Positions 48,392 to 61,215 of a DNA stretch of 64,000 nucleotides are shown piece by piece. The stretch is from Legionella quateirensis (GTDB taxonomy: Bacteria; Pseudomonadota; Gammaproteobacteria; Legionellales; Legionellaceae). Position numbers and translations under genes: made by a program. The stretch is taken from NCBI RefSeq assembly GCF_001467955.1, contig NZ_LNYR01000012.1, positions 513,299 through 577,298 of the forward strand, given 5' to 3'. Position 1 is the first letter of the stretch. Each line of letters starts with the position of its first letter. Under the pieces are notes generated by a model, which worked only from the letters and a program-made list of their open reading frames with translations, made no database searches and was not told the DNA's origin.

Positions 48392-49381
48392 TTAAATCAT
48401 TTCGTCGCCACCCTTAGAACCGAGTGATATCTTACCGTCTTCAGCAAGATTTCTGGCAACAGCAAGAATATCTCTTTGTGCGCGCTCAACGTCACTTACC
48501 TTAACCGGACCCTGTACTTCAATATCATCACGCAACAAATCAGCAGCACGTTTAGACATATTTGAAAAGATTTTATCTCTCGTCGTTTCAGTAGTACCTT
48601 TCAATGCCAATTTTAATTGCTCGGAGGTAATATCCCGCAATAATGTCTGTACGCTTCGATCGTCCATATCGACTATATTTTCAAAAACAAACATTTTATC
48701 GCGAATCTTATCACTCAGCTCTTCATCCCAATCCTTAATCTTGTCAAGAACCTCTTCCTCCATGGCACCATCCAGAAAGTTAATCACATCAGCAACAGTT
48801 TTAATTCCCCCTACGGATGCTGATTTTCCTACCGTTTGGCCACTCAACTGTTTTTCAATAACCTTTCCCAATTCAGAAATAGCCTCTGGTTTTACAGTGT
48901 CAATATTGCACATACGTAACAAAACCTCAGCACGCTTTTCTGCACTGAAATAGCTGACTACTTCTGCTGATTGTTCACTGTCAAGATGAATTAATATGGT
49001 GGCTATAATCTGCGGATGTTCATTACGGATAACATCTGCAATTAATCGGCCATCTAGCCACTTTAGTCGATTCAGACCACTGTCCTTATCAGAAACTAAA
49101 ATCCTGTCTATAAAGGGAGTGGCCTTTTCTTCGCCCAATGCTTCAATGAGCACCGTTCGTAAATAATGTTCTGTATCTACAGTCAAACTGGTTTGATCTT
49201 CGATGGCACTGATAAAATCAATTAAAACAGTCTGCATTTTAGCCTTGCTGACGGAACTTAATGTAGACATGGCCATGCCAACTTTTTGAACCTGTCTGGG
49301 TTCAAGATGTTTTAATACTTCTGAAGCATTTTTCTCACCCATACTGAGTAACAAAATTGCTGCGCGTTCTATTCCATCCAT
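48392..49381 (-). CDS. fliG: Flagellar motor switch protein FliG
   Basis: FliG is the rotor protein that contacts stator units. The 329-residue protein has the N-terminal FliF-binding domain (R-A-A-I-L-L-L-S-M-G-E), the middle E-H-P-Q-I-I-A-T-I-L motif, and the C-terminal torque helix with charged residues (D-D-R-S-V-Q-T-L-L-R-D-I). It begins two bases after the fliF stop. Confidence 0.96.
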   Translation of the reverse strand: MDGIERAAILLLSMGEKNASEVLKHLEPRQVQKVGMAMSTLSSVSKAKMQTVLIDFISAIEDQTSLTVDTEHYLRTVLIEALGEEKATPFIDRILVSDKDSGLNRLKWLDGRLIADVIRNEHPQIIATILIHLDSEQSAEVVSYFSAEKRAEVLLRMCNIDTVKPEAISELGKVIEKQLSGQTVGKSASVGGIKTVADVINFLDGAMEEEVLDKIKDWDEELSDKIRDKMFVFENIVDMDDRSVQTLLRDITSEQLKLALKGTTETTRDKIFSNMSKRAADLLRDDIEVQGPVKVSDVERAQRDILAVARNLAEDGKISLGSKGGDEMI

Positions 49382-49383
49382 CG

Positions 49384-51012
49384 TTATCCTCTGTCAACCC
49401 ATGATTTAACAACCTGTGCTACCCGCTTGGGCTCTTTATCTACCACTTGACGTAATAAACTTAATTGAGACTCATAATCACTTGCATCACTTAAAGACAT
49501 TTGGCCATCCAAACCTAATTCTCCAGCTACTTTCGAATTAGCCTGTTCTTGATCCTTATTACTTGCCAAAGTTTTGAGCATGGGGCGTAACACACCAAAA
49601 ATCAGGGCAAGTAGAAATAATGCACCTGAAACTTGTTTTATGATTGACCAAAAACTATCCTTCTGCCAAAAACGTTCATCGGGTATCTGTTCAATGGGAT
49701 CTGGTTTCACAAAATTACTGTTAATAACATTCAAACTATCGCCACGTTTAACATTCAAACCTATAGCATCGGATACAAGCAGTTTTATTTGCTCGATTTC
49801 CTGTGGAGTTAATGGCTTTTTCTCCATTTTTTTAGTTTTATCATTCATCACGGCACGATTATCAACCAAAACAGCTACAGATAATCGCTTGATAGTACCA
49901 GGTTGGTTTTTTGTATGACTGACTGTCTTGTCTAATTCAAAGTTTTTAGTACTTTGTGTACGAGTATCATTCGCTTTAGTTTGATCTGTTGTTGTTTGCT
50001 GGGGTACTGCTCCATTAGCCGCATTTTTAGGTGGAATATTTTTCTGACCAAGGGCAGGATTCGGTTGTGGTGTATTTGAAAGAGAGCCAGCAACGCCACT
50101 AGCGTCATTGGTTGCACTTCGTTGTTCCTGCATGGTTTGCTCACTTCGCAACGACGGCAGTTCAGGATTAAACAATTCCTGTGTCTGTTCATAACTGGTA
50201 AAATCGATATCCGCCGAAACTTTCGCTCGTACCCGCCCGTAGCCCAAAATCGGAGTTAAAATTTCCTGAATTTTTTGCGAATATTGTTGTTCCAACGTTT
50301 GGCGATAATCAAGAAACCGCTCTGTATCTGAAAATAACGTCTGCCCTGCCCCCTCATTCAGTAACTGGCCATCCTGATCCACTACAGTTACTCTGCTTGC
50401 ACTCAAACTTGGGATGCTTGAAGCGACCAGATTGACTATAGCCGCAATCGTGTGTTTTTTAAGTTCCAGCCCTGAATACACGTCGATAAATACCGAGGCG
50501 CTAGGTTGTTGACTGTCTCTGACAAATGCAGATTCTCTTGGAATGGCTAAATGAACACGTGCTGATTTAATGTCATTAAATTTACTGATGGTACGTGCCA
50601 ACTCTGTTTCAAGAGCCTGTTTATAACGCGCATTTTCCATAAATTGACTGCTGTTAAATGTTCCATTTCCTGCAAACATCGCTTCTGTACCGCTGGAATC
50701 ACGAGGCAATCCTTCTGCAGCCAGTTTCAATCGCGCACTTTGTAACTCATCAGCAGGAACTAACAACGCGCCATGATTTTGATCAATTTTATACTCAATT
50801 CCACTCCGTTCCAGAACAGCCAGTACGTCCGAAGTATCTCGAGGGTTCAATTGACTGTAGAGAGGGATATAACTGGGCTCGCGTGACCATAAAACAACGG
50901 CCAGACCTATTGCTACGCTTGCGGCTAAACCAACCAGCAAACCAATTTGGCGAGGGATAGATAAGCTTGCAAATTTTGCCGCTGCAGTAGAAGCATTATC
51001 AGCCAGTGCCAT
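49384..51012 (-). CDS. fliF: Flagellar MS-ring protein FliF
   Basis: The 542-residue protein has an N-terminal membrane helix (I-G-L-L-V-G-L-A-A-S-V-A-I-G-L), the YscJ/FliF ring-building domains (Y-K-Q-A-L-E-T-E-L-A-R-T-I; A-R-V-H-L-A-I-P), a Gln/Asn-rich periplasmic linker, a second membrane helix (about 455-472) and the C-terminal FliG-binding tail. It forms the membrane platform of the basal body. AGGAG precedes the ATG. Confidence 0.96.
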   Translation of the reverse strand: MALADNASTAAAKFASLSIPRQIGLLVGLAASVAIGLAVVLWSREPSYIPLYSQLNPRDTSDVLAVLERSGIEYKIDQNHGALLVPADELQSARLKLAAEGLPRDSSGTEAMFAGNGTFNSSQFMENARYKQALETELARTISKFNDIKSARVHLAIPRESAFVRDSQQPSASVFIDVYSGLELKKHTIAAIVNLVASSIPSLSASRVTVVDQDGQLLNEGAGQTLFSDTERFLDYRQTLEQQYSQKIQEILTPILGYGRVRAKVSADIDFTSYEQTQELFNPELPSLRSEQTMQEQRSATNDASGVAGSLSNTPQPNPALGQKNIPPKNAANGAVPQQTTTDQTKANDTRTQSTKNFELDKTVSHTKNQPGTIKRLSVAVLVDNRAVMNDKTKKMEKKPLTPQEIEQIKLLVSDAIGLNVKRGDSLNVINSNFVKPDPIEQIPDERFWQKDSFWSIIKQVSGALFLLALIFGVLRPMLKTLASNKDQEQANSKVAGELGLDGQMSLSDASDYESQLSLLRQVVDKEPKRVAQVVKSWVDRG

Positions 51013-51161
51013 TATAAACTCCTGTAATTTTGTTCTGTACCCAAGGAATTAGCCCAAGGATTCCAAAGGACTTACGAAAAACACCCCATCTCTTCGTTAA
51101 AAAATCCCTTTGCTTCTATCTGGGGGTATTTTGTAGATCCTGATCCATTCAAATACCTGTA

Positions 51162-51476
51162 TTATACAGGCATATTCATTATGTCCTGATAAGCCTGAAC
51201 CACTTTATTTCTAACCCGTAAAGTTGCTTCAAAACCCAAATTGGATTTTTGACTGGCGATCATTACCTCACCAAGACTTACATTTGGATCACCAAGCTCG
51301 AAACGTGTTTTCAAGGCATCTGCAGTTTGATTCATATCATTTACTTGACTCAAAGCCTTTTGAAAAACAAGACTAAAGGGTGTCTGTTGTGCATCCGTCT
51401 CATTGACTGTCCCTTCTGCCTGAGCAGCCATCGTTCGAATTTGATTCATTAAATTTACAGTATTTATTTCACTCAC
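51162..51476 (-). CDS. fliE: Flagellar hook-basal body protein FliE
   Basis: FliE links the MS ring to the rod. I place the start at the GTG 51476, preceded by a GGGGCAGGGA stretch. This gives 104 residues, the usual FliE size, and an N-terminus S-E-I-N-T-V-N like the family. An upstream in-frame start at 51521 would add 15 residues. The C-terminus has the conserved V-M-I-A-S-Q-K-S-N-L-G-F and R-N-K-V-V-Q-A-Y-Q-D-I-M-N-M-P-V. A perfect CCTGTATTATACAGG palindrome (51156-51170) overlaps its stop. Confidence 0.9.
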   Translation of the reverse strand: MSEINTVNLMNQIRTMAAQAEGTVNETDAQQTPFSLVFQKALSQVNDMNQTADALKTRFELGDPNVSLGEVMIASQKSNLGFEATLRVRNKVVQAYQDIMNMPV

Positions 51477-51548
51477 TTCCCTGCCCCTTATCATATCCAT
51501 TGGAATCAACTCAACCATCAAAAAATACTGTATCGAGTTTACTCTAGG

Positions 51549-52859
51549 TTAAACGACATATCCTTCTTCACGCATTTTAGCCAGCTTATATCTTAATGTT
51601 CTTTCACTTACGCCTAATAATGCTGCCACTTGTTGCCTGTTTCCTTCATGCTCCAATAGAGTTTTCTCAATCAATTCAAATTCATGAATTTGTAAATTTT
51701 TACTACTTGCAGCTGCAGTTGTTTCAGGCGTCATCGTGGAGGTTAATGATAACTGTAAATGCTCTCCTTCAATTATCCCTTGAGTTTGCAACACCAGAGC
51801 TCGTTGTATCACATTATCAAGCTCTCTTGCGTTACCTGGCCAGGGATAGGACAACATGAGTTTTTGTGCCGTTGGACTAATTACCGGAACAACCGGTTGT
51901 TTGTGTTGACAATGTTTTCTGATTAAATAATTAGCCAATGGAATAATATCATTTTTCCTTTCTCTCAAAGGATGCCATTGCAAAGGAAAAATATTTAATC
52001 GATAAAACAAATCTTCTCGAAAACGGCCAGCCTGCACCTCATCTTTCAATTGTCTGTTTGTAGTTGCAAGTATACGAACATCCAAACTGATCATTTTATT
52101 CGATCCGATACGCTCTACCTCTTTTTCCTGCAATACTCTCAGTAATTTAGCTTGTAAACTTAAAGACATTTCACTCACTTCATCCAGAAGCAAGGTGCCG
52201 CCCTGGGCCTGCTCGAATTTTCCAGGAGTCGATTTATAGGCTCCGGTGAATGAACCTTTCTCATACCCAAATAAAGTTGCTTCGAGCATCTGTTCTGGAA
52301 TTGCTGCACAGTTAATCGCAATGAACGGATTTTTTTTACGTGGAGAATGATCATGAATAAAGTGAGCCAATACTTCTTTTCCAGTTCCACTTTCTCCACT
52401 AATCATGACGCCAACATCTGATTGAGCGACCTTTAATGCCATAGTGAGTAAAGCCTGACTTTTGGGATCCTGGGCTATTGGTTCACCACTATCATCCACT
52501 TCAATTTTAATGTATTGATTGATTTTTTCAGTTAATACCTGAGCACTAAATGGTTTTTGTAAGTAGTCAACAGCACCATGACGTATGGCATTGACTGCAT
52601 CCTCTACAGAACCAAAAGCCGTCATTAATATAACCGGAAGTCCAGGACGTTTTTTATGGATTTCCGTTAATAATTGATTGCCATCCAGCTTATCCATCCT
52701 GATATCAGTTAATACCACTGCAGGATTATGTAACTCAAGCAAAGTTAATGCTTCTTTGCCGTCTTTGGCTGTAATATAGGTATGACCGGAAATAGTCATA
52801 GTTTCAGCTAGAGCTTCTCTTAATACGGGATCGTCTTCAACAATTAAAACATGGCTCAT
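51549..52859 (-). CDS. fleR: Sigma-54-dependent response regulator FleR/FlrC
   Basis: The 436-residue NtrC-type regulator has a receiver domain with V-L-T-D-I-R-M-D-K (phospho-acceptor Asp) and K near 104, a AAA+ domain with G-E-S-G-T-G-K-E and the sigma-54 contact loop G-A-F-T-G-A, and a Fis-type helix-turn-helix at the end (R-Q-Q-V-A-A-L-L-G-V-S-E-R-T-L). It follows fleS after 20 bases and precedes fliE. In polar flagellates FleSR turns on mid-stage flagellar genes with RpoN. Confidence 0.93.
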   Translation of the reverse strand: MSHVLIVEDDPVLREALAETMTISGHTYITAKDGKEALTLLELHNPAVVLTDIRMDKLDGNQLLTEIHKKRPGLPVILMTAFGSVEDAVNAIRHGAVDYLQKPFSAQVLTEKINQYIKIEVDDSGEPIAQDPKSQALLTMALKVAQSDVGVMISGESGTGKEVLAHFIHDHSPRKKNPFIAINCAAIPEQMLEATLFGYEKGSFTGAYKSTPGKFEQAQGGTLLLDEVSEMSLSLQAKLLRVLQEKEVERIGSNKMISLDVRILATTNRQLKDEVQAGRFREDLFYRLNIFPLQWHPLRERKNDIIPLANYLIRKHCQHKQPVVPVISPTAQKLMLSYPWPGNARELDNVIQRALVLQTQGIIEGEHLQLSLTSTMTPETTAAASSKNLQIHEFELIEKTLLEHEGNRQQVAALLGVSERTLRYKLAKMREEGYVV

Positions 52860-52879
52860 AAATATCCTTTATTCTCGTT

Positions 52880-53899
52880 TCATTCGACTCTGTTCATACC
52901 TGGTATATACAAATTTACTTGTGTACCCTCGCCTTCAACAGATTCTAAGGTCACTTTACCTCCATGAGCTTTCACAACTGCAAAAACAACCGCTAATCCT
53001 AAACCAGTGCCTTGTGCTTTAGTAGTAAAGAAAGGTGAAAAGGCTTGTGTTTTTACCTCGTCACTCATTCCCTTTCCATTATCCTCTACTGATATTTGTA
53101 TACCTGAATCATCCATAGATGCAAGTGTTAAATATATTTCTGTAGCTTCTGATTGCAAAGCATTGATTACAAGATTCAAAACTGCTCCAATTAATGACTC
53201 TCCGTGAATGGATGATTCACGAGTTATCAATTGATTGTTTACTTTAAATAATGCTGAAGATGACTCTATGTAAGGCTGTGCTCTTTGCATTAATTGAGAG
53301 CACCAGTAGGTCATATCTATAAATGTCGGTTTAATTGATGTACCTCGTGCAAACAAGAGTAAATCATGAATTTGTTGTTCAATACTTGCATGGCACTCTT
53401 GTAATCGCCTTATCCAGTTTTTTATGCGAAGATCAAGTTCAGGTAAGTTATTTAAATGCTCGGTATATAAAATAGCTGAAGATAAAGGAGTTCGGATTTG
53501 ATGAGCCAGCTGGGCAGTCATCGTTCCGATAGATACCAATCGTTTCTCATTTTCTCTCGCTTTCTCATAATCCCGTGTCGCTGTAATATCCGATAGTGTA
53601 ATTAAGATACCCGGTAAACTATCAAGAGATGAAATAGCAACATGTACCCGTCGACCATCAGCCAAAGACACCTCATGACCATCGTCAGCACGAGGAACAA
53701 ATGCCCGTTGAATGACATCCAACCATAAGGATCCTGTTAATCCGTAGCCAAGCATGGCTTCAGCGCAAGGATTTAACCATACCACACGTCCTTGTGCGTT
53801 TAAGATAACAAGCGCAATAGGTAAACTGGATAAGATATCCCATTCAGAAAATTCAATCTGTGGTTTTACCGCACAAGTCTGGTAATTACAATATTGCAT
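52880..53899 (-). CDS. fleS: Sensor histidine kinase FleS/FlrB
   Basis: The 339-residue protein has an N-terminal PAS domain (V-I-L-N-A-Q-G-R-V-V-W-L-N-P-C-A), a HisKA segment with the phospho-acceptor in Q-L-A-H-Q-I-R-T-P-L-S-S, and an ATPase domain with V-E-D-N-G-K-G-M and G-T-G-L-G-L-A-V. No membrane helix is present, so it is a cytoplasmic kinase as expected for FleS. It phosphorylates FleR. Confidence 0.92.
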   Translation of the reverse strand: MQYCNYQTCAVKPQIEFSEWDILSSLPIALVILNAQGRVVWLNPCAEAMLGYGLTGSLWLDVIQRAFVPRADDGHEVSLADGRRVHVAISSLDSLPGILITLSDITATRDYEKARENEKRLVSIGTMTAQLAHQIRTPLSSAILYTEHLNNLPELDLRIKNWIRRLQECHASIEQQIHDLLLFARGTSIKPTFIDMTYWCSQLMQRAQPYIESSSALFKVNNQLITRESSIHGESLIGAVLNLVINALQSEATEIYLTLASMDDSGIQISVEDNGKGMSDEVKTQAFSPFFTTKAQGTGLGLAVVFAVVKAHGGKVTLESVEGEGTQVNLYIPGMNRVE

Positions 53900-53935
53900 A
53901 AAATCTTTAATTAATCAGATAAATAATTATGACTT

Positions 53936-53953
53936 TAGCAAATTTCACGCCAA
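53936..53953 (-). promoter_or_regulatory. Sigma-54 promoter of the fleSR-fliEFGHIJ operon
   Basis: On the minus strand TTGGCGTGAAATTTGCTA gives GG-N10-GC, matching the RpoN -24/-12 pattern (TGGCACG-N4-TTGC) with few differences. It sits about 37 bases before the fleS start. Sigma-54 control of fleSR by FleQ is known in Legionella and Pseudomonas. Confidence 0.75.
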
Positions 53954-54228
53954 AATGAAAATGTCTTTAAAATCAAATAATTAATAATTTAAAGTCAGTC
54001 TTTTTTAAGATTTGTGCAAGATAATCTCTTAATTCCAGGTTTTTTTGACATGTCATGAAGTAATGATGATTTAAAAGTCTAAGTCAGCGCCGCTGTTCTG
54101 GGCTATTCATTGGCTCTCTGTAGAGTGCATTCACTACTGAACGTTCATTGGAAAACAGAATAATTTTTAATACATAGTGAAAATATTAGTCATAACTTTG
54201 ACACTGGCAGAGCAAGATTCCAAGCAGC

Positions 54229-54271
54229 ATCGATTTCATGACCTTGTTCAGTGCAATATCATGAAATCGAT
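54229..54271. repeat. Hairpin in the fleS/OMP intergenic region
   Basis: A perfect 13-bp inverted repeat ATCGATTTCATGA / TCATGAAATCGAT with a 17-base loop is flanked by AAGCA...TGCTT, allowing a longer imperfect stem. It lies about 70 bases past the stop of the outer membrane protein gene and may act as its terminator, though there is no T-run. The remainder of 53954-54339 holds nothing else I can name. Confidence 0.5.
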
Positions 54272-54339
54272 TCAGTGCATGCTTCGATGATTCAGCAGCA
54301 TGTACTTATTTATAAATTATACCAATCAACATATGAGCA

Positions 54340-55149
54340 TCAAATCAGTACGCGTAACTCTGCATAGACCTCATTTGCCGTAAACGAACCGTTCCAGGGA
54401 GTCACGCTCACACCGGTTCTTCCACTTGGTGCTGATAAGGATGACAGGATGTAGTTAGGAAATGGTATCTTTCCTCCGTCAAAGTAATCGTAGCCCACTG
54501 TGAGTGAAGTTCGATGCGTTAATTGAGCTGAGAGACCAGCACCAACCCGCCAGGCAAATTCACTATCAGTGCTTGTTTGATTGACTGAGGCGATCTCTGT
54601 TCGACCAACTCCAAAAGGAGCAGCTATGGTTCTAAAATCTTTAACATTCAAATAGTCTACCCCAATTCCACCACCAACAAAGGGTTGAACTGAAAAAGTA
54701 CCAACTTGCCATAATAACTTTGAATTGAGAGTGCCCAAATCAACCCAACCATTAACCATGACACTGTTACTGTCCATTTTAAATTTTCGGGTACGTACAT
54801 CACCGGTAAATCCAGCAACTCCATTGTTTGCTCCGGTTTGATACTTTGAATAGTCGTAATCACCCCTGTGTTCAAAACGAGCGTCGAGACGAAGATAGTC
54901 GGTCATGTAACGACCTACTCCAAAAAATAAGAGCGCCGCGGAGTCTATATTGTTTGAATAACCTTGATGGGAATAATCCCAGATTGCGGGATCAACAGCA
55001 ATATCGGCATCGTTTGACCAGGAATAACCCGCTCCACCAACAAGATACCAGGATTCTGGCTGTACAGCGGGTCCCATTGTTCCAGCTACAGCTATTGAGG
55101 AAATACTTAATGAAAGACAAGCTGAAACGAAATTATTACATATTTTCAT
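54340..55149 (-). CDS. Outer membrane beta-barrel protein
   Basis: From the ATG at 55149 (AAGGA about nine bases upstream) the protein has 269 residues. It begins with a signal peptide (M-K-I-C-N-N-F, hydrophobic core, A-V-A-G cleavage region). The mature part alternates aromatic and polar residues in about eight strands (W-Y-L-V-G-G-A-G-Y-S-W; Q-P-F-V-G-G-G-I-G-V-D-Y; S-L-T-V-G-Y-D-Y-F) and ends Y-A-E-L-R-V-L-I, like OmpA/OmpW-type small barrels common in Legionella. Function is unknown; adhesion or surface exposure is possible. Confidence 0.82.
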   Translation of the reverse strand: MKICNNFVSACLSLSISSIAVAGTMGPAVQPESWYLVGGAGYSWSNDADIAVDPAIWDYSHQGYSNNIDSAALLFFGVGRYMTDYLRLDARFEHRGDYDYSKYQTGANNGVAGFTGDVRTRKFKMDSNSVMVNGWVDLGTLNSKLLWQVGTFSVQPFVGGGIGVDYLNVKDFRTIAAPFGVGRTEIASVNQTSTDSEFAWRVGAGLSAQLTHRTSLTVGYDYFDGGKIPFPNYILSSLSAPSGRTGVSVTPWNGSFTANEVYAELRVLI

Positions 55150-55339
55150 GAACTTAATTCCTTTTAATTTTAAAGAATAATAGTTATACATGAAATAAGT
55201 GAAATAAATCAATAAAAAAAACATTGGATTGGAGCAAGTTTTAATACGGTTTCTGTAGTGTTCACTTGTTCAATAACCCGTGAATCATTATATCAAACAG
55301 CTTAATCGCCGGCACAATGCCCTGAATTGCAGATCCTTT

Positions 55340-55690
55340 AATTTTACATCCGTCATCCCAAGCGAAATGAGGGCTCTCTTGAATATGGTGCTGTGCCTGA
55401 ATTTGGAGATCCTTCGCTGCGCTCTGGATGACGTACTAATACACCCGTCATACCAAGTGAAAGGAGGGATCTCCTGAATGTGGTACTGAGCCTGAATTTG
55501 GAGATCCTTCGCTGCGCTCTGGATGACGTACTAATACACCCGTCATACCAAGTGAAAGGAAGGATCTCCTGAATGTGGTACTGTGCCTGAATTTGGAGAT
55601 CCTTCGCTGCGCTCTGGATGACGTACTACTACACCCGTCATCCCGAGTAAAACGAGGGATCTCCTGAATGTGGCGTTGTACTCAGAATTG
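55340..55690. repeat. 95-bp tandem repeat of the GTCATCC hairpin family
   Basis: The word GTCATCC/GTCATACC recurs at 55352, 55447, 55542 and 55637, an exact period of 95 bp over nearly four units. Each unit pairs CGTCATACCAAGTG...GGGATCTCC with GGAGATCCTTCGCTGCG...GGATGACG as an imperfect inverted repeat. The units resemble those at 39.1-39.95 kb but lack the 18-bp inner repeat. The array fills most of the interval 55150-55730. Confidence 0.9.
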
Positions 55691-55730
55691 ACGAAAGTCC
55701 TGGAGCCTTTGAGTAGTAACCCGTAACTGC

Positions 55731-57029
55731 CTAACTTTTTGAATCTTCATCCAGTTTTTTTAAAAATGCGAGCTTTTCAGCGATTTTGATTTCCAATCCT
55801 CTTGGCACGGGTTTATACCATTGAGGATCTTTCATTCCATCTGGAAAATAATGTTCACCAGCGGCATAACCCTGAGGTTCATCATGAGCATAACGATATT
55901 CACGTCCATGTCCTAACTCTTTCAATAACTTCGTAGGAGCATTACGTAAATGGACAGGAACTTCCCTGGACTTATCTTTTTTTACAAAAGACATGGCCTG
56001 GTTGAACGCAACATAACCTGCGTTACTTTTCGCAGCAACCGCCAGGTAAATAACAGCCTGAGCCAAAGCTAACTCCCCTTCGGGAGAACCCAACCGTTCA
56101 TAAGTTGTAGCTGCATCATTGGCAATTTGCATCCCCTTCGGATCAGCCAATCCAATATCTTCCCATGCCATTCGAACGATGCGTCTTGCGAGATAATGCG
56201 GATCTACTCCACCATCAAGCATACGACATAACCAATACAATGCTGCGTCGGGATCAGAACCACGTACCGATTTATGTAATGCAGAAATTTGGTCATAAAA
56301 ATTATCGCCACCCTTATCAAAACGTCTGGAATTTGGAGCCAATGCATTCGTTACAAATTCTTTAGTTACTGCAGTAACATTCATTGCAGTACACGCAGTA
56401 TTAATTTGTTCAAGCAAATTAAGAAGCCTTCTTGCGTCACCGTCAGAACAAGCGATAATGACGTCCACAGCCTCATCATCAAATTGCAAATGAGATAAAA
56501 CAGCTGTACAGGCACGTTGAAATAACTCCTTTAACTCCTCCTCCGTTAAAGACTTTAAAACATAAACCTGAGCGCGTGAGAGCAGTGCTGAGTTTACTTC
56601 AAAGGAAGGATTCTCGGTGGTCGCTCCAATAAAGGTTACCAGCCCTGATTCAGTATAAGGAAGCAATGCATCTTGTTGCGCTTTATTAAAGCGATGAATT
56701 TCATCAATAAATAAAATAGTCTGTTTATCATGAATTAAATGTTCCTGCGCTTGTTCCATGGCAGCGCGTATTTCTTTAACACCTGAAAATACGGCAGACA
56801 ATGCTATCCATTCACAGTCAAACGCCTGAGCTGTTAAACGTGCAATTGTAGTTTTGCCTACCCCGGGTGGCCCCCAGAGTATCATGGAATGAAGTTTCCC
56901 GCCGGTAAAACTCAGTCGTAAGGGTTTACCTTCACCAAGCAAATGACTTTGTCCTATCACATCATCAAGATGCTTGGGTCTTAAAAATTCAGCTAAAGGA
57001 GGGACAGGTTCTGTATTAAACAAGCTCAT
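55731..57029 (-). CDS. rarA: Replication-associated recombination protein A (AAA+ ATPase)
   Basis: RarA (MgsA) acts at stalled replication forks and binds SSB. The 432-residue protein has Walker A G-P-P-G-V-G-K-T-T near 54, Walker [13 protein letters not shown], sensor motif I-G-A-T-T-E-N-P-S-F-E and the C-terminal MgsA domain with K-S-R-E-V-P-V-H-L-R. The lolA-rarA order is as in E. coli. Confidence 0.95.
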   Translation of the reverse strand: MSLFNTEPVPPLAEFLRPKHLDDVIGQSHLLGEGKPLRLSFTGGKLHSMILWGPPGVGKTTIARLTAQAFDCEWIALSAVFSGVKEIRAAMEQAQEHLIHDKQTILFIDEIHRFNKAQQDALLPYTESGLVTFIGATTENPSFEVNSALLSRAQVYVLKSLTEEELKELFQRACTAVLSHLQFDDEAVDVIIACSDGDARRLLNLLEQINTACTAMNVTAVTKEFVTNALAPNSRRFDKGGDNFYDQISALHKSVRGSDPDAALYWLCRMLDGGVDPHYLARRIVRMAWEDIGLADPKGMQIANDAATTYERLGSPEGELALAQAVIYLAVAAKSNAGYVAFNQAMSFVKKDKSREVPVHLRNAPTKLLKELGHGREYRYAHDEPQGYAAGEHYFPDGMKDPQWYKPVPRGLEIKIAEKLAFLKKLDEDSKS

Positions 57030-57118
57030 TGGTAAATACCATTATGAATTTTGCCATTATCTAAACTAGCTAAAGCTGACCGATTTGAATCCGCAAACAG
57101 ATCAAAACGGTCTGTTTT

Positions 57119-57727
57119 TTATTGCTGGACTAAATCGACCCCTTTTGGCGGCTTAAATTGAAACAGTTTAGTGGGTAACTTAGGATTCGATTTTATTTGA
57201 ACTAATTTAACAGTAGTTACTTGTCCTAATTGATCGTGCAACTCCAGACCTGTTAACTTATCCTCAGTGAAAATCAATTTAATCTGCTGGAAATTTTCTT
57301 TGGGGGATTTCGATTTTAAATCGAAGGTAGTGACCTGACCAACAGTTTTCTGGGTTACTTCAAAATCTCTGGTGACTGTATCATCATAACCACTCAAAAA
57401 TAACGCGGCAGTTCCACCTAACCCTTTTTCCTGCTTTTTAACAGTGACCTGCTCTAAATCGACATCATAAACCCACATTTTTGTTCCATCAGCAACAACA
57501 AGCTGTTCCATTGGATCGATCGTTTGCCAACGAAAACGTCCAGGTCTCTGTAAAGCCATGGTACCTGAAGAACGAGATACTTCCTTCTTTTTTGCCTTTA
57601 CTATCTGATTAAAATTTGCAGTCATTGTTCTGATCGCATTAAGTTTCTCTTGTAATAATTCTCCCGAAGTCTGGCTGAACAAACTACTGGTAAAACAAAA
57701 CAGGATCATTAAAATTAATTTTTTCAT
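57119..57727 (-). CDS. lolA: Outer-membrane lipoprotein carrier protein LolA
   Basis: LolA ferries lipoproteins across the periplasm. The protein (about 202 residues) has a signal peptide (M-K-K-L-I-L-M-I-L-F-C-F) and the LolA barrel with M-T-A-N-F-N-Q, the G-x-M-x-x-x-R-P-G-R-F-R-W motif and P-P-K-G-V-D at the end. Two ATGs compete: 57733 overlaps the ftsK stop (ATGA), while 57727 has GAGGA at a better distance and is preferred. Confidence 0.93.
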   Translation of the reverse strand: MKKLILMILFCFTSSLFSQTSGELLQEKLNAIRTMTANFNQIVKAKKKEVSRSSGTMALQRPGRFRWQTIDPMEQLVVADGTKMWVYDVDLEQVTVKKQEKGLGGTAALFLSGYDDTVTRDFEVTQKTVGQVTTFDLKSKSPKENFQQIKLIFTEDKLTGLELHDQLGQVTTVKLVQIKSNPKLPTKLFQFKPPKGVDLVQQ

Positions 57728-57729
57728 TC

Positions 57730-61134
<3,405 letters not shown>

Positions 61135-61153
61135 AAACAGTACTCTGAACGAT

Positions 61154-61187
61154 ACAGCCAACGCATTCTGTTGGCTGTGTTCTTTAT
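61154..61187 (+). terminator. Terminator hairpin after trxB
   Basis: A perfect 9-bp stem ACAGCCAAC/GTTGGCTGT with a 7-base loop is followed by GTTCTTTAT. It starts 19 bases past the trxB stop. Confidence 0.75.
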
Positions 61188-61215
61188 AATATTACCTTAA
61201 GGATTAAGGACTACA

